This document shows positions 47,317 through 59,389 of a stretch of DNA of 64,000 nucleotides, in pieces. Under the pieces are notes generated by a model that saw nothing but the letters and a program-made list of their open reading frames with translations, was not told the origin of the DNA and did no database searches. Where the stretch lies: assembly GCA_949316495.1 (NCBI GenBank), contig OX439010.1, positions 9,588,001-9,652,000 on the forward strand, written 5' to 3'. The first letter of the stretch is position 1. Every line of letters starts with the position of its first letter. Source of the stretch: Amphiduros pacificus (lineage: Eukaryota > Annelida > Polychaeta > Phyllodocida > Hesionidae). Both the position numbers and the translations under genes were made by a program.

Positions 47317-49389
47317 TTCATTTTTTAATAGAATATCACTTGAATGTTACTATTCCCTATTCAACAAACTAGTGTATTCATTTACCCACTTTCTGCATTT
47401 CTATCAATATTTCACCTATTTGTTAATAGCCATCTATTCATCAATGTTTATGTTTCTATTCAACTACTTTGTTGTAATCCATTAATCCACATTGCTGCCA
47501 CATTGTTACCATCTACTAATCTACTTCATATATTGCTACATATACCTTGTATATATATGCTTACAGAAGATCATATTATCTGCATAATATTACGCTGAAC
47601 CTTTCCTTTTTTGTCTCCGCTGGAACCATCTTATGGCTGACTTTGGTTTCTCCATGTTGAAAAATTAAATTTTATGTTATATTACTTAGCTTTTTACTGA
47701 CATATGACTGCCTTAGGAAATTTAACAAGGTGGTCAGGTTTTACATCTTCTTGCTCATTTTACTATTTATAGAGGAGGTTCTCATACAATATGACAATAT
47801 AATTGAATATCGGCACTAACATGAGACCTCTGTCATGAACATTGTCTTTTCACAACCTAATCCCCCAACCTGAGTAGGTATAAGCTACATTCCCATGTGT
47901 GGTGTACCGTATGTATATAAGCTTGAAAAAAACTTCACTTCTGAAATGTCATCTGTGACATGTTATTTTCCAGAAGTTGATGAAAGATGTATTTAATTTT
48001 TTAACAAAAAAAGTTACATAAAATTGGGAAGTCCACACTAATTTTGTGCTATCGGGCTATGCAGGGGTCTGTATACTTTGCCAAAAAACCTGTCCACTTT
48101 CCATTAAAGCAATGTGATTTTTGTAAATTGCTCAAAAACATGTGACAACAGAATTGACTGTAACATTTTATCTGGCATCACTCACTTGACACGTCTAAAG
48201 CCTTCTGGGAATTAGCACGGTCCTATAACATCTAATATCCTTCCCATCATCCCTAGGACCAACCAAAATGCAGCATAGCTTCTGGTAATGTTTCTCTGGT
48301 GTATATACACGTATATTTTAGAAGTGAAAGTAGAATAAATTGGGAATATATATCAGATATATGTATACATTATCAAATATGGACAAAAAATATTGAAGTC
48401 ATGAGCTGTAGCAGTAATACAAGGAAGCTGAGTTTGGCCTGGTTCCGGGAATAGTTGGAATATATGCCAACATATTGAACATACCCTGCAGCAAGTTTCT
48501 GTACACCAGTACAGCAACAATACGTGGCTTAAGCTATTAACACAGCCATTATTGATAAACTTGAGCGAGTCATTTCATATCAAAAGACAATGGAGACTAG
48601 CACAGAGAGTACACGCAGTCTCAGGTGCGCCCCCTGTCGCCAGACAACTCACTTTACATGAACAAAGTCGGCACATCTACAACACACATGCCTGCCTCGC
48701 TTGCACAAATTGCTTCAGACTGTTATGTCAGTGAATTCTCGTCAGTGCAGAATAGAGTTTTTATCACATTACAATGAGAGAAAGAATGCAATATGTCATT
48801 CTCTGTTTGGAAAGTGCCGGAAAAGACAACGATTCTATCATTAATTCCATGGATAGCTTTTTGTTCTATACTGTATTATGTCTTCCATTTAACATTTGAT
48901 TAAATGCTATTTAAACAATCCTCATAATTATATCCTCATTCCCCACTTACTCTTTATTCAAATATAGAAACATGTCTTCTGTATCAGTGATTGCAAAAGA
49001 CAATTATAAAATATGTCCCTATCAGCATAAATAACAGTGAAAAGTATGCTCAGGTTTTAACAGAAATTAGATGTAATTTTGAGGTATTTGGTGTTCATGG
49101 AGTCTTGTGGGTTAGAGGCATATGACTGTCAATCATAGAGCAGGTCAAAGGTTCAGGGTGCATACAATAGAGGCATGTAAAGTAACCATCAATAAATGAT
49201 GAACAAATGATCACCAAACAACGCCATTGTACATACTACAAAACCAATAAATGAAATTGCTTGATAACTAGGCGCAATTCATCAACAGGTGGGGAGATTC
49301 CGTGAGTGGAAATAACAAGAAAATCTCCTTGTCAAAGAAAATTATACTGTACTGAGAAAATGTTGATATAAAAGAAGGGTGATGCAATC
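47317..49389. other. Noncoding DNA
   Basis: No gene is recognised. A GC-richer patch at 48590-48740 has GCGCCCCCTGTCGCC (48627-48641), weakly CTCF-like in reverse orientation. A tRNA-like string near 49105-49165 is too degenerate to call. Confidence 0.45.
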
Positions 49390-49525
49390 CAAATCCATTT
49401 CAAACACGGTAAAGTTATATAAGTCAGTTTCAAACATGATAATGCCCTTAAAGGTCAATTTCAAAACATAAAAATAAAATTATAAGCTTATGTCAAACTT
49501 GATAATGCCATTATTAGACAGTTTT
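49390..49525. repeat. Degenerate ~36-bp repeats
   Basis: TTTCAAACAYGRTAA-type phrases recur four times with heavy divergence (near 49397, 49428, 49459 and 49489). Confidence 0.6.
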
Positions 49526-49734
49526 ACCAAAGATTGTGGGATTTGATTTATATTGTGTTAAATTATCTTCCTGCGCTTCATATGTTCATAAAACAATTCA
49601 GATATCCTCGTGTAGATTTGAATATGGAGGGATCCATATTTAACAACATTCTTTGATGAAAGTGTTAATAGTTTTGTTTCCTCTAATAACTATCGTTAAC
49701 TTTGTGTGTTTGATGAATTTATTTGTCTACAAAG

Positions 49735-49811
49735 TCAAGGACAAGATGGTCCTCTTGGCATTTACATAAAATCTGTGAAGATGGTCCTCTCGGCATTAAG
49801 CCTCAGACAAG
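49735..49811 (+). other. Speculative 77-bp internal exon with 35-bp internal duplication
   Basis: A T-rich acceptor-like TTTATTTGTCTACAAAG precedes the segment, and a perfect donor (CAAG then GTAAGT, 49812) follows it; a second GTAAGT is at 49881. One frame reads QDGPLGIYIKSV, reminiscent of the carboxylate-loop-to-beta region of PDZ domains, but what follows does not continue a PDZ fold. The word AAGATGGTCCTCT is duplicated 35 bp apart in different frames. This is weak evidence and could be chance. Confidence 0.12.
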
Positions 49812-49881
49812 GTAAGTTATTTATTAAATGTTATTGCTAATATCTATATTGCAGTCATCAGCTAAACCCTCTCATGGTCGG

Positions 49882-50159
49882 TAAGTTACATCTGAACATG
49901 AGATATTACCTCATTCTTACCTCATTGCCATGTTACGGTCAGTAAACGTGTCCCTCAGGAACGGGGATCAATGCATAATTATCACTTAACCAACTACTCC
50001 CCGTATTAACCACTGGTGAATTGATATTGAAGTGAGTTCTGTCATGCACCTGCTGTCCCATCAACATCTTCTAAATACTTTTCTACTTGCTAAAATTCAT
50101 CATAAAACTACAAATCTGTGACACATTATGGCCAGGTTCTGTCCTCAAAAGAATACAAA
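49882..50159. other. Noncoding DNA
   Basis: Mixed composition; no gene or repeat is recognised. Confidence 0.45.
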
Positions 50160-50375
50160 TTTTGAAAGTAGATTTTGATTGTGGTGAAGGAAAGCGGTGT
50201 TTTCATTGGTGTTGGCAGTGGGAGGGCGAGGGTCAATCAGGGCAGTGTAAGGGTTAAGAGAGGGTCTATTATGATGGGCGACTCTGGACATAAAGCACTG
50301 CCTATCAGTCAGAATGGACAGGTAGCTTTATTGTGACATAATACCAATACAGCTGCCCATCCCCGTCATTTGTCA

Positions 50376-50390
50376 CCACCAGGGGGCACC
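50376..50390 (+). promoter_or_regulatory. CTCF-like motif (strong, forward)
   Basis: CCACCAGGGGGCACC matches the animal CTCF core CCASYAGRKGGCRS at all positions. It overlaps the SBF-like motif beginning at 50389. Confidence 0.6.
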
Positions 50391-50399
50391 CATAATGCA
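50389..50399 (+). promoter_or_regulatory. ZNF143/SBF-like motif
   Basis: CCCATAATGCA fits the SBF core and begins inside the 3' end of the CTCF-like motif. Confidence 0.5.
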
Positions 50400-50428
50400 G
50401 CACAAAAGCTTCATCGTCGGGTTACCGT

Positions 50429-50441
50429 ATCCCACAATGCC
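50429..50441 (+). promoter_or_regulatory. ZNF143/SBF-like motif
   Basis: TATCCCACAATGC begins here, the same core as at 15141 and 33583, 40 bp downstream of the previous site. Confidence 0.5.
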
Positions 50442-50600
50442 GTGCCATCCCCGATGTTGGTGATGATGCTGGGCTGTTCAGTATGTAGACAATATATACC
50501 CCCTCTGTTGCCGCGTAGTGATCCCTCTGTTTCTTAATACAGACTACAATACAATCGCGACCAGCTCTAACCTACAGAGCTGGGCATTTCTGTCAGCACT

Positions 50601-53600
50601 TTTTCCTACCTCTCCCTCATTGATTTTTCGTCCAATTTGGACAAAATAGGAAGTAAATTAGGTTTGGGCAGGCTCGGCAGAGGATGTACAGATCAGATCT
50701 GAAGGCACGGGGGACGGTGCACACAGTTGTGCAAGGAATCGTGAGCTAGTCTGGTCGTGATAGGGCACACGAATACTGGTGTCGCACCACTGGCAACTAA
50801 ATTGTCCATTTTTTACTACCTTTAAATTCTCCAAGAAAAAAAAACACTTTTTCAACCTAAAAAATGAATCAAAATGTTTTTTTTTTTATTTTATCTAATT
50901 TTTTTTTCATAAGCAATTCTGCTGCCTGTGAGGTTAGGAGGTGATCGGTATGACCCAGATGAGCCTCAAAGTAGACTATTGATTTGTGTCAGCTGGTCAG
51001 GTGGGCTGTTAAAAGAGCCCCGAGGGGTGATCAGAATGGACTCTGAGGTACGGCGGGGTACTAGTGTGACAGCTGGGGGTGAGTACAAGGGGGTGGTGAG
51101 TGGTGGGGTGACTCACAAACAGAATAACTGGTCTCTTGGGGTGGTACCTCCCATCACGCTAATTATCTCAGTAGTTTGTTTTCTTAATTGAGATTTTAAC
51201 TAGATATTTGCTGAGTTACTCTCTCATTTGATTGAGAGCCATTTCACTTGGTACTCACCACTCGTCATTACCAGTGGATTTCATAAGCAGAAAGCCAATC
51301 TTTTCATACATGGAATTGACCCATATTAATCCAAGACATCCGAGCCTAACCAGACTAGTCCCGGGTTGGCCATTAACATCTAATTAAGTCAATCTAACGT
51401 AAGCCTCAGATTTCATACAATTTGTAAAGGGGAATGGGAGGAGAAAAAATGTCAACTGATATGAGATATATTCTGCGTGAATCAGGATTTGGATCAAATG
51501 GTCAAAATGTGTAAATTGTGATTGCAGTGATCTGTAGTGAACATATATATGATCTAAATATATATATATATATATATATATTAACAGATATTATAGTCTC
51601 ATATGACAATATGTATTTCCTGAAAATGCAGGAACAAATATATGTATACAAGTTTTTTAATAATCAAAATCTTAAAAAATAGATTTGTTTCAGAAATTTC
51701 TTGTTTTTTCTGTCGCATATCACTGAATATCCCGTTTCTTACTGATATTCCTTTTAGCATTTCTTTATATATTCACTGCAAAGGGAAACCGTTTTGAGAT
51801 TTGAAGTAATTAGTTTAAACTGTAAACCTAACTGCATAATGATAACGATTTGATCTCTGCCACTCCGTCTGTAAGGAGCCATGACAGTGAGTCACTCCAC
51901 ATTTTGTCACAAGCTAGCGTCACATTGCAGCAATAATCTAATTTGAAAGCCACCTGTTAGGTTCCTAATTATTTATTCAAAGCCTTTGCAAATGAAATTA
52001 TCTTTGGTTAATAGATTGAGAGGATAATTGTGAATTTAATGAAATGATGAGATTTGCTTTTAAGTTGCTTTATCATTTTTAGTACTGTCGACTCATCCCT
52101 GAATAAAGTTGAATACCAACTCCGGTAAACAAACTACTTGACATTGTTGCTATGCTGTGCCATTTTATGAACAGATTTATCATCAAATATCGAACTCCAG
52201 ATGCCTGAATTAATTGCAATTAAGAGCACATTACTGTGGACTATATTGAAATGTTTCTACCAATATGCAGGCCTTCATGATAAGTGTGCTCCTTTTTGCA
52301 CATCCTGCAAATCCTGCATATTCTAATTCTTATTATATTCTGCGATGTCGGCATTGAACAAATTGAATGGAAGGAACTGAAATACTGATATACACTGAAA
52401 ATAAATCTTTCAATTTCATCCCAGATGTACATTTTTTACAGTTTTCAAAATATCTATTTTCTATGAACCTATATCTTATATGGGTCCTAACCATTCGCAG
52501 AATGGCATTTTTATTTCTTCAAATGAAAATGGTTATAACCTTTGCAGCACAATTTGGTTTAACAGGCTAAGATGTGAATGACTCTCTGTCTTGTCTTGTT
52601 AGATAATCGCCAAGGCATGACCTACGCCTTACATGCAGTATTTGATGATAATAGAATTGTGGATATTTTGCATCTAATATTTTGGCAGAGACTGCTTCTT
52701 TGGTTACGCTCTTCTGGTTGGAAATCATGTCAGGAATCAGCGAAAAAAACATGGGCGTGTGTTTGTATTTCTGTCACCTGAAAAACTGTGTTCTTATCGT
52801 AATCTTAGTTAACTGCATGACGCAGTGGGGAGGAAAACTATTTTGATAGTGGCATATTAAAATATCACATTGAATATTGTGTTTCAGATAGGTAAACAGT
52901 ATTTATCACATTGTTAAATATGTCTCGTTCAAATTTAATATGGTATATGTTATTTTACCCAGTTGCGTTATAAACCCATAGAGCAATTCAATGAAAAGCA
53001 AATATTGATAATATCAAAATTAATGATACAGCAGCCTTTTTTGCTATGAATGTGATTACTGCAATGGATAGTTTCAATTATTTCTATTCAAAATATCACG
53101 ATCAAAATGCTGACTTTGACAAAGTAAGTATTTTCTATGTGTCAAAATGCTTTAAGCCTTCAATAACAAAGAGAAAACAAATCCGAAAAGACTTTGATCT
53201 CAAAATGGCATCATGACAATTTGATTACATTAAAAACAACATTACATTTTCTAGCAAATAAAACAAGTATCCGAAATCAATAGAAGCATGCTGGCCCAGT
53301 GAAAGGGTTATAATTTAGGCCCAGATAAGCATCCAGATTTTCTAAAGTTTGACAAGATAAAAACAGGAGCATTATCCTAATTGAATCCTGAGAAAAACTC
53401 GGATAGGGCGGGCCGTTTCAAATTCCTGCAACTTCTCGATATAATTTCAGGTGAAAATTGCTAAATCGATGATGACAGTGTTGCGTTTTTCACCTGCTTC
53501 ATTGAGAGACTCGTGATTCTGGTTTTGCTGGCTTGAACACACTAATAACACCCTAAATTTGACGTCCCTGCGACAGGATTAAAATTAATCTATTCTGCCT

Positions 53601-54756
53601 AAGCAACTGACAGGTCTGTGCTTATGGACAGATCCTGGGTCTGTCAATTGAATTTTTTATAATAAAATAAGAGGGTGTAATCGGAGAGGCCTTATCTCCG
53701 CATACGGATCACTGAGCCAAAATAGAACGAGGCGTAGCACACTATACAGGCAAATCAATAGTCAAATATTACTAATATTGCTAAAGCATTTAACTTAACA
53801 TATTTACACTCAAAATGTATGTATCAATAAATAAGTGTATGAAAACCATTAAATTGGATTAAGTCAATTATTCTTTTCATGATTTGTGTGAGATTGGTAA
53901 CTTAATATTTCAGAATTCTCGATCCTAATGATTATATGATTGAATATACATCTAATTGGTGAAGGGTTAATAGTATGATTGTATGTGATATATCATGAAA
54001 GGAATTTGCATGCAGGATTAATTAACATTATATGAAATACCATCAACATTTAAGTCTATCAATATAATGAAGTTTGTAGCACAGCAATTATGTTGTTTTT
54101 TTTTCTTGATAATTAATTACAGCTTAATTGAGAGATTTGTTTAGATTTATTATTTTAGATATCATTATAGATATATGGCTTAGCTGGGACAGTAATTGAA
54201 TGTATTAAAGTGAGGGTAGGACAAGGGGGCAGAGGGTTTAATCCCAAGGTGCCACTGATATAACATATTGCAGAAAGATGGTCAGCTGAGAACAATGTGC
54301 TCTCCCAGGCTATGAGTGCTGACTTAGCTACCAAAGCCCGCCGGAAATAAACCTGTAGTGACCGCTGATATACCGTGGCCCCATGGCAGGAAGTCACTCC
54401 AAATTGGTGTGGAATATAACCCAAACTTTTCTGCAGATATGTTTCTTAAAATCTTATTCCATCTTGGTAGAGGGATGGATGATGGAAAGATCTATAAAAT
54501 CACATCATAATACAGAAACCACCACCAAAACCAATATATATAGAATATGTTTTCGTATATTACAATATATATTTTTCAAAAAAACTAATTCCCTGAAATA
54601 ACCTGCCCATGATACCAATTATTCAACGTAACTATGTGATTAGCCACGTCTGGTATATTTTCCTTCAAATTGTCGTATTTATATATAATCTTATCAGTAA
54701 GCAAGATACCTGTCATAATTTAAAATTCCTCGTAGATGCATCCTCATATAATATAA
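50601..54756. other. Noncoding DNA, GC-richer at 50930-51180, 53390-53740 and 54190-54430
   Basis: No gene is recognised. An 87-codon frame at 50928-51191 lies in a G-rich patch after long T runs (50877-50910) and is not recognisable. A TA run is at 51558-51581. 51600-53390 and 53760-54180 are AT-rich. An 89-codon minus-strand frame at 54155-54424 is unrecognised. Confidence 0.45.
51558..51581. repeat. (TA)n microsatellite
   Basis: An uninterrupted run of twelve TA/AT dinucleotides. Confidence 0.9.
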
Positions 54757-55541
54757 CTGCCTTGTAGTACAGGCCTAAATACCCTGCCCTGTAGTATAGG
54801 CCTAAATACCCTGCCCTGTAGTATAGGCCTAAATACCCTGCCCTGTAGTATAGGCCTAAATACCCTGCCCTGTAGTATAGGCCTAAATACCCTGCCTTGT
54901 AGTATAGGCCTAAATACCCTGCCCTGTAGTATAGGCCTAAATACCCTGCCCTGTAGTATAGGCCTAAATACCCTGCCCTGTAGTAAAGGCCTAAATACCC
55001 TGCCCTGTAGTATAGGCCTAAATACCCTGCCCTGTAGTATAGGCCTAAATACCCTGCCCTGTAGTATAGGCCTAAATACCCTGCCCTGTAGTATAGGCCT
55101 AAATACCCTGCCCTGTAGTATAGGCCTAAATACCCTGCCCTGTAGTAAAGGCCTAAATACCCTGCCCTGTAGTATAGGCCTAAATACCCTGCCCTGTAGT
55201 ATAGGCCTAAATACCCTGCCCTGTAGTAAAGGCCTAAATACCCTGCCCTGTAGTATAGGCCTCAATACCCTGCCCTGTAGTATAGGCATAAATACCCTGC
55301 CCTGTAGTATAGGCCTCAATACCCTGCCCTGTAGTATAGGCCTCAATACCCTGCCCTGTAGTATAGGCCTAAATACCCTGCCCTGTAGTATAGGCCTTAA
55401 TACCCTGCCCTGTAGTATAGGCCTAAATACCCTGCCCTGTAGTATAGGCCTCAATACCCTGCCCTGTAGTACAGGCCTAAATACCCTGCCCTGTAGTATA
55501 GGCCTCAATACCCTGCCCTGTAGTATAGGCTTCAATACCCT
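54757..55541. repeat. 27-bp minisatellite, about 29 copies
   Basis: ACCCTGCCCTGTAGTATAGG recurs with exact 27-bp spacing. Each unit has the palindrome TAGGCCTA. The unit length is a multiple of three and lacks stops in one minus-strand frame, so a 263-codon frame of nine-residue repeats (RPILQGRVF) is open; this is a by-product, not a gene. GTAAAGG variants at 54985, 55147 and 55228 are six and three units apart. CTCAATACC variants tend to alternate with CTAAATACC over about 55258-55535. Confidence 0.97.
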
Positions 55542-56585
55542 AAGTAATTAATGAATAACTGATATAAATGTGTGCCAGGAGATAAGATGCCATCCATGGA
55601 AATGTTAGACCTTTAGAATCTCTGTTATTAATCAGCTAAGATTGGCTTGGGTCAATCTCATAAACAAGACAAGACGTTCGGCTGAATGCGTGGCCTGAAA
55701 AAATTATATGGTCATAAAGGAGTGGAGCTGCACAGTGTCATGGGGGAGATATCTAAGTCTACGATGTCATGTGTGATCCAGACGTGGATGGAGTAGATGA
55801 CAGTCTGTTATTGGAAGCAACCCATCTAGATCTCTTCCATGATCAAAGTTTGACAATCTATTATTGCAGACTCTATGCTCACTTTTCTTCCTCTATTTGG
55901 GTGGTCGCAATGCTTTGTGTCTTTGAAGAATAAGAAAATAACAAAGAAATTTAAAGTCAAAACTATGTGATAGTGACTGGTTTTTTGTGTGCTTGATTTA
56001 TATGCCTAGCTGCTTGTTATCTTTGGCAATTAGATTGGTTTAAACCTTATTTAAAAAAAGAAAAAGATGGTAATTTTGTAAAGTACATATATTAAAGAAT
56101 GTCGGTGTACTTGTTATCATGTGTATAATCATAAAATGTTTATTTTATTTATATCTTATAATTCTAAAATGAATCCCCTTTTTTAAAATGGTTTTCCAAA
56201 ATAGAAATCCACATATGGTTGAGGAATTGCACACTTTTATTTAAAAGTAGGTCAAGTGATATGATGATATAAAATATTAATGTTAATTAGTTGTAGCTGC
56301 CTGCGCAGTAATGATGCGGTGATAGATGGTGCAGAGGGGAAGGTGGCCATCAGATTTACTGCAGTAGCAGGTGATACCTTACCTTATACACAAAGGAATA
56401 AAGTCACTGATGAAATTATGTTATACCAAATGGCTGCACAACAAGCCCTCTATCCAGTGAGATACGGCCAAGTTAGTGAATCATTTAGAATTACTCGGTT
56501 TCAGTCTGATACGAAGCATGGTTTTCAGGTAATTTTGCAAGTGCAATAAATGGGCTGTCGGTTGGAAGAACAGCAGAGAAATATT
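55542..56585. other. Noncoding DNA with unrecognised 89-codon frame at 56280-56549
   Basis: AT-rich around 55920-56280. The plus-strand frame at 56280-56549 has fairly balanced composition but no domain I know and no clear splice sites. Confidence 0.4.
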
Positions 56586-56601
56586 CAGTGCCCCCTGGTG
56601 A
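56586..56601 (-). promoter_or_regulatory. CTCF-like motif (strong, reverse)
   Basis: CAGTGCCCCCTGGTGA reads TCACCAGGGGGCACTG on the minus strand, matching the CTCF core at all but its first base. Confidence 0.55.
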
Positions 56602-57479
56602 ATAAAACAGGAGAGCCTACATTATAAATCTTCCAGCATATGCTGAATGGGCCAGAACCTGCGCACAGGAACCTAAACACATCATCATGGAAGTGAGTGT
56701 TGCTTTTCCCCCACGGTACCGTTATCTGCATTATAGGATCAAAATACATTAATAAAATGTTAAACTCAGCCCTGTTTTATAAATGCAAGACCAAGATACA
56801 CAAAGAGATTTTAGACAGAGTTTTGGACAAGAGGCAGAATTTAGATACAGGTGTTCGACATCTCTCCCTTTGTCAATCATTCAGTCCCAACGTAGTAAAT
56901 GTGACCTTTAAACAAAGACCCCTTAAGTCAAATGTGGCACCCTCTGGTGGGGTAATTTCATTAAGGTATTGACATAATATCAAGAGGCAGGACGATGGTT
57001 GAAGAGGCCATGTGACTTGATTGCTGGTTGCAGTTTGAAAGGCTACACCTAATTATACATCCGTTTCCTTATTTGGCTGGGATACTGCCATTTTTGAATC
57101 TTTTTTGACTGGCAATCTTTCCAATTTCTTGTGTAGTACAATTTATATAAGCATTCAAATGATGGGGCAATACATATTTAAGAATTAAAAAAAATAATGC
57201 ATTAGCTTGTTTAAATTCTGAGCCTTATATTTACTTTCAATCAAGTTAATAACTATTGAAATACACTGTAAAAAGTGTTTGTGTGCTAAATACACACACC
57301 AAGGTCAGGTTTAAGACTGTTTGTGGGACTTTTTCCTGTAGTTTGTGTCAGACAGGAAGTTATATTTAAGCTTAGCCCTGTTTGTTGTATGTTTCCATAT
57401 ACAAGACAATCCATCAGTGATTGGGTAACAGGTGACAGGTCCGCACCAATATCCTGCCTTTGTGCAGACCACCAGATTT
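56602..57479. other. Noncoding DNA between CTCF-like sites
   Basis: A 91-codon frame (56697-56972) spans the second CTCF-like site and is not recognised. 57050-57300 is AT-rich. Confidence 0.4.
56936..56950 (-). promoter_or_regulatory. CTCF-like motif (strong, reverse)
   Basis: GGCACCCTCTGGTGG reads CCACCAGAGGGTGCC on the minus strand, close to the CTCF consensus with one off-consensus base after AGAGG. Confidence 0.5.
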
Positions 57480-57910
57480 TATTTCCTTAGCCTTGGCTAG
57501 TAGCAGATATGATATTATGGAGCTTGGTGGAGGAACGCAGATTGTATTTGTGTGTGGACATTAGGATCGGTTTTGTTATGTTGTAAGGGGCAGGTGTTCT
57601 GCAAGGAGGTATATTGTCTGGGCGATGGAGAGGCGATCATGGGGTCTCGCACGCCTAGGTTTGGGTGGACACTGCAGCTTGGCCACCCGGTCTGCCACTT
57701 TGCACCACCATCCATCATGGGGAGAAGCAATTACCTGCCAGCAAGCAAGCTGGACATAGTGAAAGACACGATGCTCCCTCAGCCCAGGCGGCCATGATGG
57801 AATGCTCCGTCGTCTGGGGGTCAGGGGTCATGGGCTGCCTCGTGTCGACAAGGTGTGCTCCAACAAACACAGGGCTTTAAATCTTGATGTGGTACCGGCC
57901 CACCTTCTCC
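57480..57910. other. GC-rich island with frames open on both strands
   Basis: Overlapping frames of 71-81 codons on plus (57552-57797, 57665-57880) and minus (57515-57730) strands, none recognised. It contains GGCGGCCATGATGG (YY1-like) near 57788. Candidate conserved noncoding element or promoter. Confidence 0.35.
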
Positions 57911-58338
57911 ACTGGTTCCCACCCATCTCCTTATATCGTTTCATCTACACTAATATCTTATGTAGGAGCCACTCTCATACAACTCGACCGAAAAAAGGGA
58001 CCTTTTTGGCCATCTAACGATTTCACAATATGCATACTGTATTTTCAGGGTCAGTTCTTCAAATCAACCCCCAAACAAGACATTTTAAGTTTTCATCCCC
58101 GGAAAGATTTTTATCTTTTTGAGGAAGAGGAAAATATGTCTTTTGAATAAGACTGAGAACTAAGATTCACTTTTTGAAAGTTTCTCACAGTGCAAACAGG
58201 ATATATTTTCTCCATATGGACTTTGCAAATTGAATGACATGTCGTCGCTGTGTGAGACCACTTCCATTTGGTTTTTGGTAGTTTTATGGATGTTTTTATC
58301 CTTAATATCAATACGTATGTGACATTAAGATCACCTAT
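57911..58338. other. Noncoding DNA
   Basis: Short frames only (71-88 codons plus, 66 minus), unrecognised. Confidence 0.4.
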
Positions 58339-58356
58339 TAGTGCCCCCTAGTGGCC
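58339..58356 (-). promoter_or_regulatory. CTCF-like motif (strong, reverse)
   Basis: TAGTGCCCCCTAGTGGCC reads GGCCACTAGGGGGCACTA on the minus strand, matching the extended CTCF consensus throughout its core. Confidence 0.6.
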
Positions 58357-59389
58357 GTTTTGTGACCTCCTCAGAGAGATACACTGCATAAACACACTGC
58401 GTGCTAGCTTTATTCTCATGTTTCTTATAGTATGAAGTCTATAAAGAGTTAGTGGTCCCCCCTGAGCCATGATAGTGCATCAGTGGGGAATGCCCTAGTC
58501 AAACAAAGCAGTGCACATTTATTTTTCATGGTGTTGTGGAGAGTTTACATAGAAGAGCCACATCCCTTATGCCTCTTTGTTGACAAGACCTGGTCTCGTG
58601 GGGGAGGTCCTTGTGCATCATTCGTGGGGTCAGATCGGAGAAATCTCTTCTGCACCCCGCGGGAATGCCTTACGCCCACCCATCCTGATGCTATAGATCT
58701 ACTGACACAACTCGCAGGTGACAGCCAAACAATGTAAGTTTCATGGTCATTGTGTAATAAGGTGATCTGAGGTTATTGTTGCTACTCTTTCTGCTTGATA
58801 TATTCAGATGGCGAGATCCAGCTTGATTCGAAGAAGTATTCACATATCACAATATAAATATGTAAAAAATACTGTAAAAAACATCAAGCATTAATGACAA
58901 TATGGTAACTGATTCTAACAAAATATTTTTAAAATCTGATAAAAATTTTAAGCCAATTTTGACAGTTCCACTCAAGTTATCATTTCGTTTATCTCTTTGT
59001 ATATATCGTTTTGACCGTTTATATCTCTTATGAACCTTCTCTACCATTAGGGAGTGGGAATGTTGCGAAGAAAAGTATTTTTGTAACTTTTGTTCTACAC
59101 TTCTGAAGAGTGAAAAAAGAAAGAAATTCTTTTGGGAAAGTAAGGTAATTTTGCTCGGGTTAGTCATTTTGTGATGCCTGAGATGGACTTGCCAATAAAT
59201 GTAACCAAAATTGAGTAATGAGTAAGAATTACAAAAAAAAAATAATTCAATAAAAATGATACATGGAAAACTTTCTTTGCCAGAAATATAACTGCTGTTA
59301 AAAAATAGACTTCCAGATATCTCTGGAAGGAATCGTCAGCAACAATCTCAAGATATAGGGAGGATTTGTGCCATCTAAGCATGAAATGG
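58357..59389. other. Noncoding DNA with GC-richer patch at 58440-58740
   Basis: A plus-strand frame (58483-58737) ends at a consensus donor-like AAT/GTAAGT (58734), but no acceptor in frame is convincing and the product is unrecognised. 58800-59300 is AT-rich with minus-strand frames typical of T-poor DNA. Confidence 0.35.

Larger units (their letters stand above)
50160..50600. other. GC-richer island with CTCF-like and paired ZNF143-like motifs
   Basis: The island has no open frame of note. It contains a strong CTCF-like site immediately overlapping an SBF-like site, with a second SBF-like site 40 bp on. This arrangement makes it the best boundary or loop-anchor candidate in the window. Confidence 0.45.

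Noticed and set aside
46828-47485. Frames of 166 and 170 codons
   Set aside because: Both translate the 30-bp array in different phases.
49105-49165. tRNA-like string (GTTAGAGGCATATGACTGTCAATC ancestor-like)
   Set aside because: The B-box-like GGTTCAGGGTG has too many mismatches and no arm pairing is visible.
54744-55535. 263-codon minus-strand open frame
   Set aside because: It is the translation of the 27-bp minisatellite: nine-residue repeats, no non-repetitive domain, no start context or splice sites of note.
58483-58737. Exon ending at a consensus GTAAGT
   Set aside because: An in-frame stop lies shortly upstream and no acceptor in between has a pyrimidine tract.
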